Source of the DNA: Odoribacter lunatus
GTDB lineage: Bacteria > Bacteroidota > Bacteroidia > Bacteroidales > Marinifilaceae
Direction: 5' to 3'
Assembly: GCF_943193135.1 (NCBI RefSeq)
Contig: NZ_CALPCZ010000003.1
Span: forward strand, 62,001-126,000
Length of the DNA stretch: 64,000 bases
Part shown: positions 25,388 to 34,252 of the stretch, one piece after another
Layout: each line of letters begins with the position of its first letter
Numbering within the stretch: position 1 is the stretch's first letter
The notes under the pieces: generated by a model
What the model saw: only the letters and a program-made list of their open reading frames with translations
Database searches by the model: none
Told to the model about the DNA's origin: nothing
Translations under genes and position numbers: made by a program

Positions 25388-25405
25388 GAATCCCAGCTGG
25401 ATCAC
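25388..25405 (+). repeat. Right attachment repeat
   Basis: This is an exact 18-bp copy of the tRNA-Lys 3' end (499-516) without the rest of a tRNA around it. It marks the right end of the integrated element. Confidence 0.85.
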
Positions 25406-25440
25406 AGAGAGAAGTAAGATGTAATCAATAAAAATGGAGA

Positions 25441-25476
25441 AAATCTTTCTAAATGAATATTTTAGGAAGGTTTTTT
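25441..25476. terminator. Chromosomal terminator beside the right att site
   Basis: A 12-bp stem with two G-T pairs (25441-25452 with 25461-25472) is followed by a T tract. It is probably the original terminator of tRNA-Lys before the element entered; it also faces the mutS2 3' end. Confidence 0.65.
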
Positions 25477-25498
25477 CTTTTTTACTTATCTACCGCTA

Positions 25499-27964
25499 TT
25501 AAAGGTCTAAACGAATTACTGTGATTCCGGCACCCCCTAATTGTACTTGTTCGTCTGCGTAAAATGCAACGATTGGGTTTGTGCTTAGGGATTGGCGTAT
25601 GATTTGTCGGAGAGTGCCAGTACCTGTGCCGTGTAATATTCTCAAATCTTTGATTTCCAGCATAACGGCTTCGTCAATGAAATCGGTTACTTTCTGTAAA
25701 GCTTCTTCTCCTCGCATGCCTCTGATGTCTATTTCCGGTTTGAATGCCAAGCGTTTTTGACTTAGATTTTCCCGAAAAGCAGACCAGGTAGTCGTTGTAG
25801 TACTTTGTCTTTTTAGTTTTTTTGCCTGGTTGGCAGATATTTTTTCTAATCGACTTACTTCTACAATGGATTGTATGTTTCCTAAAGCAATGACAGCATT
25901 TTTATCCTTGATTTCTATGATTTCTCCGGTAGCTTGATTGGGTAGTTTAACAAAATCCCCTTTTTGCAAGCTTATGGGAGTGGGGGAGGTTGTTTGCGTT
26001 GCGGAAGGTTGTTTGTGAGATTTACGTTTTTCCCGCCTTTTGATTTTTTCTATTTTTTGTTGCAGGCGTTTTTCTTCCTCCTCGTTTGTTGAAAGTTTAA
26101 GTTGTGTTTCTTGCAGTTTCTGACGGGCGAGTTTTGTTTTTTCTTTTTCAGCCTGGCTCTCTTTGATTTGACGGATTGTATTCTCTATAGTTTTATTTGC
26201 CTCACTAATTAAACTTTGTGCTTTTTCTTTAGCTTCTCGGATGATTTCTTTTCGGAGACGTGAGGTTTCACTGAGTTCATTACTGTACTTTTCTACGACT
26301 TCATCCAGACGTTTTTCGTTTTCATGTATTTTTTTTCTTTTTTCTTCCCAATAACGCTTGTCGCGGGCTATTTCTCTCAGATTTTTGTCGTAATTAATGT
26401 GGTCTTGTCCGATTTTTCCGGCAGCTTCGTCTAATATTTCTTTAGGAAGGCCGATTTTTTTTGCAATTTCAAAAGCAAAAGAAGAGCCGGGTTTGCCTAT
26501 TTGCAGTTCAAAAAGGGGTAGCATACGGTGGCTGTCATAAAGCATGGCACCGTTGGCAATACCTTGAGTAGAGGAGGCAAAATGCTTGAGGTTGGTGTAA
26601 TGAGTCGTAATAACGCCTTTTACTTCCGAGTTGTTAAGAGCGTGCAAAATAGCCTCTGCAATGGCTCCCCCTAACATAGGCTCCGTTCCGGTACCGAATT
26701 CATCAATAAGTATAAGGGTATCAGGGTCACTGTAACGGAGGAAATTTTTCATATTTATCAGGTGAGAACTGTATGTACTTAAATCATTTTCAATAGATTG
26801 TTCATCACCCATATCGATTAATATATTTCGGAAGATACCGAATCGGCTGTTTTCATGAACAGGAACAGGTAGCCCGCACTGAAACATGTATTGAAGCAGT
26901 CCGGCAGTTTGCAGGCAGACAGATTTGCCTCCGGCATTGGGACCGGAAATCAAGATAATTCGTTGTTTGTTATTTATTTCAATGTTTAGGGGAACTATTT
27001 TTTTTTCTGTTCCTTTGAATGACAAAAATAAAAGAGGGTGTTTCGCTCCATGCCATTGCATTTCTGCTTGTTCTGAAAAAACAGGGGAAATGGCTTCAAT
27101 GGAACGGGAAAATGTTGCTTTGGCTTGAACAAAATCAATGAATGCCATGAAATCGTAAGCCGGAATTAAATCATCGATATAGGGACGGATATCATCAGAG
27201 AATTTTCGTAAGATACGGTTAATTTCTCTTTTTTCTTCCAGTTGTAATTCTCTTATTTCGTTATTGACTTCGATAATTTCAGCAGGTTCTATGTAGGACG
27301 TTTTTCCTGTCGCGGATTCGTCATGGACGATGCCATTGATACGCCGTTTGTAGGCAGCAGGTATCGGAATGACCATTCTGCCGTCCCGGATGGATATGGC
27401 ACTGTCTTTGTCTGCCCAGCCTTCAGATTGGGCTTGTTGCAATAATGTCTGCATTCTTTTGGAAATACCGGATTGCTTTTTTAGCAATTGTTGCCGAATA
27501 TTTCCTAATTCAGGAGAGGCACAGTCTTTGATACTGCCATGTTTTGAAACGATGGAATCTAAACGTTGTAAGATATAAGGGAAGAGGCGTATCGAAGATG
27601 CTTTTGCCGTAAGTCGGGGATATATGTTATGCTTGTCCTTAAAAAAACGTATTATAGCAGATAGAGACTCCAAAGAATTTTTTAGTGAAATAAGTTCTGG
27701 AATTTCTAAAAACAATCCTTCTATCCGGATTTTATTTAAAAACGGACGGGCATCGGCATAAATATTTCCTGAAAATTCGTCTTCCTGAAGGATACGTATA
27801 AACTCTTGTGTTTCTTCCTGTTGTTCACGTATATGGGATACTTGATCTGAAAAGCACATGGAGTCGGTTAATTCCTTCCCCATGCTGCTTTGACAGTATC
27901 CTTTTATTAAGTAGCGAATTTTATCGAATTTTATTTTGCATTCAAGATTGTCCGGATAAATCAC
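25499..27964 (-). CDS. mutS2: MutS2 ATPase/endonuclease
   Basis: This is an 821-residue protein of normal length. The Walker A motif GPNAGGKSVCLQTAG (~343) and the Walker B motif LILIDEFGTGTEP (~421) show the MutS ATPase. A long charged coiled-coil (~520-640) and a C-terminal Smr domain (IDIRGMRGEEAL, LHGTGTGTLR) distinguish MutS2 from MutS1. MutS2 proteins act in suppression of recombination or in ribosome rescue rather than mismatch repair. The gene follows two DUF1573 genes on the same strand with a 6-bp gap. Confidence 0.96.
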   Translation of the reverse strand: MIYPDNLECKIKFDKIRYLIKGYCQSSMGKELTDSMCFSDQVSHIREQQEETQEFIRILQEDEFSGNIYADARPFLNKIRIEGLFLEIPELISLKNSLESLSAIIRFFKDKHNIYPRLTAKASSIRLFPYILQRLDSIVSKHGSIKDCASPELGNIRQQLLKKQSGISKRMQTLLQQAQSEGWADKDSAISIRDGRMVIPIPAAYKRRINGIVHDESATGKTSYIEPAEIIEVNNEIRELQLEEKREINRILRKFSDDIRPYIDDLIPAYDFMAFIDFVQAKATFSRSIEAISPVFSEQAEMQWHGAKHPLLFLSFKGTEKKIVPLNIEINNKQRIILISGPNAGGKSVCLQTAGLLQYMFQCGLPVPVHENSRFGIFRNILIDMGDEQSIENDLSTYSSHLINMKNFLRYSDPDTLILIDEFGTGTEPMLGGAIAEAILHALNNSEVKGVITTHYTNLKHFASSTQGIANGAMLYDSHRMLPLFELQIGKPGSSFAFEIAKKIGLPKEILDEAAGKIGQDHINYDKNLREIARDKRYWEEKRKKIHENEKRLDEVVEKYSNELSETSRLRKEIIREAKEKAQSLISEANKTIENTIRQIKESQAEKEKTKLARQKLQETQLKLSTNEEEEKRLQQKIEKIKRREKRKSHKQPSATQTTSPTPISLQKGDFVKLPNQATGEIIEIKDKNAVIALGNIQSIVEVSRLEKISANQAKKLKRQSTTTTTWSAFRENLSQKRLAFKPEIDIRGMRGEEALQKVTDFIDEAVMLEIKDLRILHGTGTGTLRQIIRQSLSTNPIVAFYADEQVQLGGAGITVIRLDL

Positions 27965-27970
27965 TGCTAT

Positions 27971-29050
27971 TTATTGTTTTTTTACAATTACATTGCCGGA
28001 AATCGTCAAATTTGTTTCCGGGTTTTTTGGGTCATTTGTGATAACAGTAATTGATTTGTATTGTCTTCCCGATTTTCCAGAGGAATTAAATGTAGCCCGG
28101 ATAACAGTCTTTTGGCCTGGAGCAATCGTGTTTTCTCCCAGTGTGATAGCCGTACACCCGCAACTGGCTTTAGTCTTGCGAATAATAAGTGCGGATTTAC
28201 CTTGATTTTCAAGAGTAAAATCACAGTCTACTTTTTCTCCTTGATTAATTTCACCGAATTCAATAGTGTTTTTATCAAAGTGGGCAACGGGAGCATTTTC
28301 CAGATCCTTTTGGCTAAGTTTACTGAAATCTTCAACAATATTGGCTGTTACGGTGAGACGATTGGTATATGAATTATCTTCATCGAATTTTAGAATAACC
28401 GAATCAAACGTGTAGCCGTAATCGTTTTTAGCTTTAGTGTCATAAGTCAGCACAAGCATCCCTTTTTGATTGGGGTCAATTAATTTTGGAAAAACCTCCA
28501 CTTTTATGTATGAGGGAGTATACCGAGTGGAAACCGCTACGGCTTTTTCTCTTGTGTTATAAAAATAAAGAGTATCCATTTTAGTTAATCCGATAAATAT
28601 TTTTCCCAGATTAATATTATTATCCTTGAATTTTACTCCGGAGAGATCAGTTTTATAGCGTAATGTCGGTTTTTTCGGATTGTCAATAATATTTCCGTTA
28701 ACCTGTAGCTGTTCTCTGGAATTTTGTGCATTGGATAATACAGTAATGGAATAATTGAAATTTTCAGGCATATCCATCGGAAGAAAAGAAATACGTATTT
28801 CTTCAGATTGGTTAGGCAGAATCGGAGATTTATTCCAATCAGCACTCATTCTGGGGAATGAGGGGAGAATCCGAGAAATAATGACTGGTTTGGTACCTGT
28901 ATTTTTCACTGTAAATGTTACAGTCGTTTGCGTATCATCCGCTTTCAGATTTGAGAGATGAATCTCTTTATTTTCAAACGTCAATATTCCGGATTGAGCC
29001 ATGATGCTACCGGCAAAACCTAATAAAAAGAATAATAAGATTGTTTTCAT
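27971..29050 (-). CDS. Exported DUF1573 protein
   Basis: This is a 359-residue protein with a signal peptide (TILLFFLLGFAGSIMAQ) and two Ig-like DUF1573/ASPM-like domains. The best-conserved part is FTLENQGKSALIIRKTKASC, followed by GCTAITLGE (~275-305), with the paired Cys typical of the family. DUF1573 proteins are abundant in Bacteroidetes and of unknown function; their folds resemble MSP/PapD-type domains. It is a neighbour and paralogue of the next gene, probably in one operon with mutS2. Confidence 0.85.
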   Translation of the reverse strand: MKTILLFFLLGFAGSIMAQSGILTFENKEIHLSNLKADDTQTTVTFTVKNTGTKPVIISRILPSFPRMSADWNKSPILPNQSEEIRISFLPMDMPENFNYSITVLSNAQNSREQLQVNGNIIDNPKKPTLRYKTDLSGVKFKDNNINLGKIFIGLTKMDTLYFYNTREKAVAVSTRYTPSYIKVEVFPKLIDPNQKGMLVLTYDTKAKNDYGYTFDSVILKFDEDNSYTNRLTVTANIVEDFSKLSQKDLENAPVAHFDKNTIEFGEINQGEKVDCDFTLENQGKSALIIRKTKASCGCTAITLGENTIAPGQKTVIRATFNSSGKSGRQYKSITVITNDPKNPETNLTISGNVIVKKQ

Positions 29051-29071
29051 GAATCAAATTTATTCGCTTGT

Positions 29072-30133
29072 TTACTGAATTTCTCCACTCAATTTATAAG
29101 AAACAATTGTGTTTTTAGGATCATTCAGTGTAAATGAAATGATTTTTACTTTTTTGCCCGGTTGATCATCGGTTTTCAGTGTGACATTTACTTTAGCTTT
29201 TTTACCTGGCTTGATAACAGTGCGGGCAGGTATAGCTGTCACTGTATTGTCGGATGTTTTTATTTTCCGGATGATTAAATCGGATTTACCGTCATTTTGA
29301 ATATAAAATTCATGTTTTTTGGTCGCATTTTTATCTAATATGCCTAATTCCGCAGATTTCTCGGCGAATGTTGCAACCGGAGCTTCTTCCGGATTGATTT
29401 TAGAAAAATCTTCTTTAATATTGGCAACAATACTAATTTCTCCTTTTGCTTCAGGAGATACGGAGACGTTGATTTTATCGGATACAATACCCCAGTCTTT
29501 TTTTGCGTCTGCATTATATTCTATGGAAATTTTACCTTTTTCCCCTTTTTTTAATGTTGCTGGGATTACCGTTGCTGTTAAATAATTAGCATTTGAGTTT
29601 ACGTTTACATTTACATTTACGGGCTGTTCTCCTGAATTGATAATATCAATATCTTTTTTGACAATGGCCGTATTATTGATACTGCCTAAATTCAGTTGGT
29701 CGGAAGTTATTTTTAACGTTCCTACCGTATAACGGAAAGCGGCATAAGGATCTGCCGGTTTAGATGTTACCGTACCGTTGATGGTTACAGAAGTAACAGC
29801 ATTGGAAGCATTGGAATGAATAGTAACGCTTTTATTAAAGCGTCCCGGGCGGTGACGGGGGTCATAGCTTACTTTTATGGAACCGGTTTCTCCCGGTGCA
29901 ATAGGTTGACGGCTCCAGGACGGGGTCGTACATCCGCAACTAGCCCTTACATTATTTAAAATTAAAGGGGCATCTCCCGTATTTTTAAAAACAAAATCAT
30001 AAACGGCGGCTCCACCATTTTCACTAATAGTTCCAAAATCGTGGGAAGTTTTTTCAAATTCAATTTTAGCTTTTTGACTGAATGCAATCAAAGGAATAAT
30101 AGTCAAAAATAAAAACAATAATTTTCTCATCAT
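29072..30133 (-). CDS. Exported DUF1573 protein
   Basis: This is a 353-residue protein with a signal peptide (LLFLFLTIIPLIAFSQ). The N-terminal domain has the family hallmark HDFGTISENGGAAVYDFVFK and then NNVRASCGCTTPSW (~60-73) with the double Cys. A second similar domain fills the C-terminus. It is a paralogue of 27971-29050, 21 bp apart. It is first in the minus-strand unit leading to mutS2. Confidence 0.87.
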   Translation of the reverse strand: MMRKLLFLFLTIIPLIAFSQKAKIEFEKTSHDFGTISENGGAAVYDFVFKNTGDAPLILNNVRASCGCTTPSWSRQPIAPGETGSIKVSYDPRHRPGRFNKSVTIHSNASNAVTSVTINGTVTSKPADPYAAFRYTVGTLKITSDQLNLGSINNTAIVKKDIDIINSGEQPVNVNVNVNSNANYLTATVIPATLKKGEKGKISIEYNADAKKDWGIVSDKINVSVSPEAKGEISIVANIKEDFSKINPEEAPVATFAEKSAELGILDKNATKKHEFYIQNDGKSDLIIRKIKTSDNTVTAIPARTVIKPGKKAKVNVTLKTDDQPGKKVKIISFTLNDPKNTIVSYKLSGEIQ

Positions 30134-30175
30134 TAAAAATTTATATTAATAAACGCATTACTGTGTAAAATCTTA

Positions 30176-30183
30176 CAAAGATA
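30176..30183 (-). promoter_or_regulatory. Promoter of the DUF1573-mutS2 unit
   Basis: Minus-strand TATCTTTG fits the -7 box TAnnTTTG and lies 43 bp before ATG 30133. The -33 box is weak. The gap 30134-30424 otherwise holds the rpsO promoter. Confidence 0.55.
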
Positions 30184-30355
30184 GGAATAATATGGGAAAA
30201 ACAATGTAAACTTTTCAATTCTTTTACTTTTCGACCTTAATTCTTTGGGAATTCGCTGTAGATTCTCCCATTTTTTTGCATACTTCTTACGATTTCGAGC
30301 GAATGTTGGGCGAATGATAAGAAAATACCGATATATCTATTTTTTGAAGATATTA

Positions 30356-30386
30356 TTTGTTTGTTCAGGAATAAAAACTACCTTTG
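30356..30386 (+). promoter_or_regulatory. Promoter of rpsO
   Basis: TTTG (30356-30359), a 19-bp spacer and TACCTTTG (30379-30386) form an ideal Bacteroidetes promoter 38 bp before the rpsO start. Confidence 0.75.
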
Positions 30387-30424
30387 CGCCGTTTATAAAA
30401 TATTTTAATTAAAAATTGGTAATT

Positions 30425-30694
30425 ATGTATTTGACAGCTGAAAAGAAAGAAGAACTTTTTTCACAATACGGAAAGTCTAATAAAGATACCGGTTCTGCAG
30501 AATCTCAGATATCTTTATTTTCCTACCGTATTAATCATTTGACTGAACACTTGAAGAAAAATCACAAAGATTTTGCAACCCAAAGAGCGTTAATCAAGTT
30601 GGTAGGAAAGCGCAGAGCTTTATTGGATTACTTGAAAAGAAAAGATATTGAAAGATATCGTTCTATTATTAAAGCGTTGAATATACGTAAATAA
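30425..30694 (+). CDS. rpsO: 30S ribosomal protein S15
   Basis: This 89-residue protein starts at ATG 30425 (MYLTAEKKEELF). An in-frame TTG nine bases upstream is unlikely. It has the S15 signatures DTGSAESQISLFSYRINHLT and HKDFATQRALIKLVGKRRAL. S15 binds 16S rRNA early in assembly of the small subunit. The rpsO-pnp order is the conserved one. Confidence 0.98.
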   Translation: MYLTAEKKEELFSQYGKSNKDTGSAESQISLFSYRINHLTEHLKKNHKDFATQRALIKLVGKRRALLDYLKRKDIERYRSIIKALNIRK

Positions 30695-30706
30695 GTATAT
30701 AGTATG

Positions 30707-30738
30707 AACAAACCCGGGTATTCCCGGGCTTGTTTTAT
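30707..30738 (+). terminator. Terminator after rpsO
   Basis: A strong hairpin (AACAA-a-CCCGGG, loop TATT, CCCGGG-c-TTGTT; 30707-30734) with TTTTAT after it. Confidence 0.75.
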
Positions 30739-30845
30739 ATTATACCCCTCACCTTCATATCTCCTCAAAAGCAGAAATAATTGTATGTTTCTGTCTAGTT
30801 TAAAGAAGAATTTCGTTAAAATGAATTTATTTTAACAGTAGAATT

Positions 30846-32981
30846 ATGAATGTTATTGAAAAACAAATTACTCTACCGGATGGAAGAGTGATAACACTAG
30901 AGACGGGCAAGTTGGCAAAACAGGCAGATGGTGCCGTTATGTTGAAAATGGGGAATACCATGTTGTTGGCAACAGTAGTATCTGCGCAAGATGCAGGACC
31001 GGATGTGGATTTTATGCCGTTATCAGTGGATTATAAAGAAAAATTTGCATCAGTAGGACGTTTTCCCGGAGGATTTACCAAAAGAGAAGGGAAGTCTTCT
31101 GATTATGAAATATTAGTATCCCGATTGGTAGACAGAGCATTAAGACCATTGTTTCCTGATGATTATCATGCAGAAACTTTTGTGCAGGTAACTTTGTATT
31201 CGGGAGATGCGGAGTCTATGCCTGATTCTTTGGCCGGATTGGCAGCTTCTGCAGCTCTTTCGGTAAGTGATGTGCCTTTTCAGGGACCGATTTCAGAAGT
31301 TAGAGTAGCTCGTATTAATGGGGAATTGGTAATTAATCCGACTCGTTCGCAGTTGCAAGAGGCTGATTTGGACATTATGGTAGGTGCTACTTACGAAAAC
31401 ATCATGATGGTGGAAGGGGAGATGAACGAGGTTTCTGAAAAAGAAATGCTTGATGCTATTAAATTTGCACATGCTGCAATCAAAGAACAATGCTTGATGC
31501 AGCAAGAGTTGGCGAGAGCAGTTGGTAAGGTGAAACGCACGTATTGTCATGAAGTGAACGATGAAGAGTTGCGTAAGGATGTGTGGGCTAAGTGTTATCA
31601 GAAAGCCTATGATGTTGCTCGTCAATGTAATGCCAATAAGCATTTGAGAGGAGAGTTATTGGCTAAAGTGTGTGAAGAATATATGGCATCTATTCCGGAA
31701 GAGGAGAGAGAAGGAAAGAAAATGATGGTGAGCCGTTACTATCATGATGTGGAGAAAGAAGCTATGAGACGAATGATTTTGGATGAAGGAGTACGTTTGG
31801 ATGGTAGAACGACCGAACAAATTCGCCCAATTTGGTGTGAAGTTGGTTATCTGCCCGGTCCTCATGGTTCCTCTATTTTTACCCGTGGAGAAACACAATC
31901 ATTGTCAACTGTAACTTTGGGAACAAAATTGGATGAAAAGTTGATAGATGAAGCTACAGAGCAAGGTAAGGAAAGATTTTTACTGCACTATAATTTTCCT
32001 CCTTTTTCAACAGGAGAAGCGAAGGCTTCTCGCGGTGTGGGACGTCGTGAAATCGGACACGGAAATCTTGCTCATCGGGCATTGAAGAGAATGTTACCGG
32101 TTGACTATCCGTATACAGTACGTGTGGTTTCTGATATTTTGGAATCGAATGGTTCGTCTTCAATGGCTACCGTATGTGCGGGTACATTGGCATTGATGGA
32201 TGCCGGTGTGCCGATGAAAAAGCCGGTGACGGGTATCGCGATGGGATTAATTACTGATAAAGGATGCGAGAAATACGCTATTTTGTCCGATATTTTAGGT
32301 GATGAAGACCATCTTGGTGATATGGACTTCAAAGTGACCGGAACGGTGGATGGTATTACAGCAACACAAATGGATATTAAAGTGGATGGGCTACCTTACG
32401 AGATTCTTGAAAAGGCTTTGGAGCAAGCTCGTCGCGGTCGGTTGCATATTATGAATATTATTTTGGAGACATTGCCTGCGCCTCGTCCGGATTTGAAACC
32501 GCATGCACCTCGTATTGAGACATTAATCGTGGATAAAGACCAGATTGGAGCTATTATTGGTCCTGGAGGTAAGATTATTCAGGATATTCAGGAAAAATCC
32601 GGCGCAACTGTTACCATTGAAGAAGTCGATAATAAAGGGATTGTAAATATTTCCGCATCAAATGCAGAGTCAATACGGATAGCCATTGCCCGAATCAAAG
32701 GTATCGCTTCCAAACCGGAAGAGGGTGAAATTTATGAGGGCGTAGTAAAATCTATTATGCCTTTCGGTGCTTTTGTTGAAGTATTGCCGGGTAAGGACGG
32801 CTTATTGCATATTTCGGAAATTGACCACAAACGTGTAGAGAAAGTGGAGGATGTACTGAAAGAAGGTGATAAGGTGCGTGTGAAATTGTTGGAAATAGAC
32901 AAAAAAACAGGCAAGTTGCGTCTTTCGAGAAAGATTTTATTACCCAGACCGGAACGAAAAGATTCCGAGGATAAACAATAA
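30846..32981 (+). CDS. pnp: Polynucleotide phosphorylase
   Basis: This is a 711-residue protein of normal length. It degrades RNA 3' to 5' by phosphorolysis. There are two RNase PH domains (first at ~10-140, second at ~320-540 with [13 protein letters not shown] and [20 protein letters not shown]). They are followed by a KH domain ([15 protein letters not shown], ~563) and an S1 domain ([20 protein letters not shown], ~633). Located after rpsO as in most bacteria but with its own spacer of ~150 bp. Confidence 0.98.
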   Translation: MNVIEKQITLPDGRVITLETGKLAKQADGAVMLKMGNTMLLATVVSAQDAGPDVDFMPLSVDYKEKFASVGRFPGGFTKREGKSSDYEILVSRLVDRALRPLFPDDYHAETFVQVTLYSGDAESMPDSLAGLAASAALSVSDVPFQGPISEVRVARINGELVINPTRSQLQEADLDIMVGATYENIMMVEGEMNEVSEKEMLDAIKFAHAAIKEQCLMQQELARAVGKVKRTYCHEVNDEELRKDVWAKCYQKAYDVARQCNANKHLRGELLAKVCEEYMASIPEEEREGKKMMVSRYYHDVEKEAMRRMILDEGVRLDGRTTEQIRPIWCEVGYLPGPHGSSIFTRGETQSLSTVTLGTKLDEKLIDEATEQGKERFLLHYNFPPFSTGEAKASRGVGRREIGHGNLAHRALKRMLPVDYPYTVRVVSDILESNGSSSMATVCAGTLALMDAGVPMKKPVTGIAMGLITDKGCEKYAILSDILGDEDHLGDMDFKVTGTVDGITATQMDIKVDGLPYEILEKALEQARRGRLHIMNIILETLPAPRPDLKPHAPRIETLIVDKDQIGAIIGPGGKIIQDIQEKSGATVTIEEVDNKGIVNISASNAESIRIAIARIKGIASKPEEGEIYEGVVKSIMPFGAFVEVLPGKDGLLHISEIDHKRVEKVEDVLKEGDKVRVKLLEIDKKTGKLRLSRKILLPRPERKDSEDKQ

Positions 32982-32982
32982 T

Positions 32983-33009
32983 AAAAAAGAGGCTTTTGCC
33001 TCTTTTTTT
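32983..33009 (+). terminator. Terminator after pnp
   Basis: An 11-bp stem, AAAAAAGAGGC with GCCTCTTTTTT, loop TTTT, directly after the pnp stop. Confidence 0.8.
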
Positions 33010-33023
33010 GTCTGTGAATGTTT

Positions 33024-33031
33024 TATCTTTG
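33024..33031 (+). promoter_or_regulatory. Promoter of pdxA-like gene
   Basis: TATCTTTG matches the -7 box and lies 22 bp before ATG 33053. The -33 box is not obvious. Confidence 0.5.
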
Positions 33032-33052
33032 TATTGCTTAAAAGATAATAAA

Positions 33053-34153
33053 ATGGAAAATAGATTGAGAGTCGGGATTACCCACGGAGATATTAACGGT
33101 GTAGCTTATGAATTGATTATAAAAATGATGGCGGAGAATAGGATTTGTGAAGTGTGTACACCGATATTTTACGGTTCTCCAAAGGTTGCTGCCTATTATC
33201 GAAAGAATTTGAATGTAGAGAACTTCAATTTGAATAATATACAGAGTGCCACGGAAGCTAATCAGAAACGTTGTAATGTAATTAATTGCGTGGATGATAA
33301 TGTAAAAGTGGAAGTCGGGAAAGAAACGCAGGAATCGAATGAGGTCGCAATGTCCGTATTGAAAAGAGCGCTAGATGATTTGGAACGCAAGGAATTGGAT
33401 GTGGTTGTGGCAGCACCTCAGAGTATGCGTTCATTTCAGTTAGACGGGGGTAATGGTTGCTTTGATTTTTTTTATAAAAGATACGATACGAACTCTGGGA
33501 TACCGCTGTTGGTGGGAGAAAAAATGAAAATGGGATTTGTCACAACTCATATTCCCTTTAAAGAAATAGCCGAAAATCTAACGGAGGAAAAAATATTTAA
33601 TAAATTAAAGACTCTTGATTTTTGTTTGAGGCGTGATTTTACCATACGCAAACCTCGTATTGCCATATTGGGATTGAATCCGGGATCTAGTGAGAGGTGT
33701 GAGTTTGATAATGAGGAGAAGAATGCCGTATTGCCGGCTATAAATAAGGCGAGGGAGCAGGGAATTATGGCTTTGGGTCCCTATGCGGCAGATAGATTGT
33801 TCTCCGGAACGGAGTTTGAAAAATTTGACGCGATATTAGCATTGTATTATGATCAGGGAATGATACCTTTTAAAACGATAGAAGGAGTGGAAGGGGCTGT
33901 TTTAATAGCAGGGGTACCGGTGGTTTTTACATTGCCTTTAAATGGGCCTGCGTATGCAATAGCAGGGCAGGGGATTGCTAATGAACAAGGATTGAGAAAA
34001 GCCCTCTATTTGGCGATAGATGTGTATAATACACGTATGCAGAATATTTCATTGGTAGATAACTCTTTGCCTCATTATGATGTTGCTGGTAATGCCAATG
34101 AGAGTGATTTGAATGTGGAGCAGATTACTGGAATAAAAGAAGAAACTGTATAA
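33053..34153 (+). CDS. pdxA: Divergent PdxA (4-hydroxythreonine-4-phosphate dehydrogenase family)
   Basis: This is a 366-residue protein from ATG 33053 (MENRLRVGITHGDINGVAYE). The upstream frame to 32996 overlaps the pnp terminator and is unlikely. The overall PdxA build is clear: THGDING, YGSPKVAAYYRK, VTTHIPFKEIAE, LGLNPGSSERCEFDNEE, TLPLNGPAYAIAGQG. PdxA oxidises 4-phosphohydroxy-L-threonine in pyridoxal phosphate synthesis using three metal-binding His. Here the usual GHTE region reads CFDFFYKRYD and the usual YHDQG reads YYDQG, so two of the three His seem lost. The protein may have changed function or activity. Confidence 0.85.
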   Translation: MENRLRVGITHGDINGVAYELIIKMMAENRICEVCTPIFYGSPKVAAYYRKNLNVENFNLNNIQSATEANQKRCNVINCVDDNVKVEVGKETQESNEVAMSVLKRALDDLERKELDVVVAAPQSMRSFQLDGGNGCFDFFYKRYDTNSGIPLLVGEKMKMGFVTTHIPFKEIAENLTEEKIFNKLKTLDFCLRRDFTIRKPRIAILGLNPGSSERCEFDNEEKNAVLPAINKAREQGIMALGPYAADRLFSGTEFEKFDAILALYYDQGMIPFKTIEGVEGAVLIAGVPVVFTLPLNGPAYAIAGQGIANEQGLRKALYLAIDVYNTRMQNISLVDNSLPHYDVAGNANESDLNVEQITGIKEETV

Positions 34154-34191
34154 TAAATACTTGGGAATTTTTAATGTTTCAGTTTTTATTA

Positions 34192-34199
34192 TATCTTTG
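34192..34199 (+). promoter_or_regulatory. Promoter of rpsA
   Basis: TATCTTTG is a -7 box. It predicts an RNA start near 34206, which favours ATG 34253 over ATG 34217 for the coding start. Confidence 0.6.
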
Positions 34200-34252
34200 C
34201 ACCCGCAATTTATATAATGTCTAACTTATTAGATGAGAAACAATTAATTATT

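Larger units (their letters stand above)
499..25405 (+). mobile_element. Mobilizable integrated element in tRNA-Lys
   Basis: About 24.9 kb lies between two 18-bp direct repeats of the tRNA-Lys 3' end. The left end has an IntDOT-like recombinase, Xis-like HTH proteins, a DUF3408 protein, a MobC-like protein and a relaxase. No conjugative pilus or type IV secretion genes are present, so it would need a helper element and fits an integrative mobilizable element. The cargo is a kinase/phosphatase/FHA/caspase/radical SAM island, and an AbiE-type toxin-antitoxin pair sits at the right end. Base composition is patchy: the mob module is G+C-rich, while 5850-7860 and 11560-12590 are strongly A+T-rich. 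The cargo was therefore probably assembled from several sources. Confidence 0.85.

Noticed and set aside
499-25405. Reverse transcriptase or template repeat of a DGR inside the element
   Set aside because: No ORF with RT motifs and no A-rich near-copy of the variable regions was found on either strand by reading.
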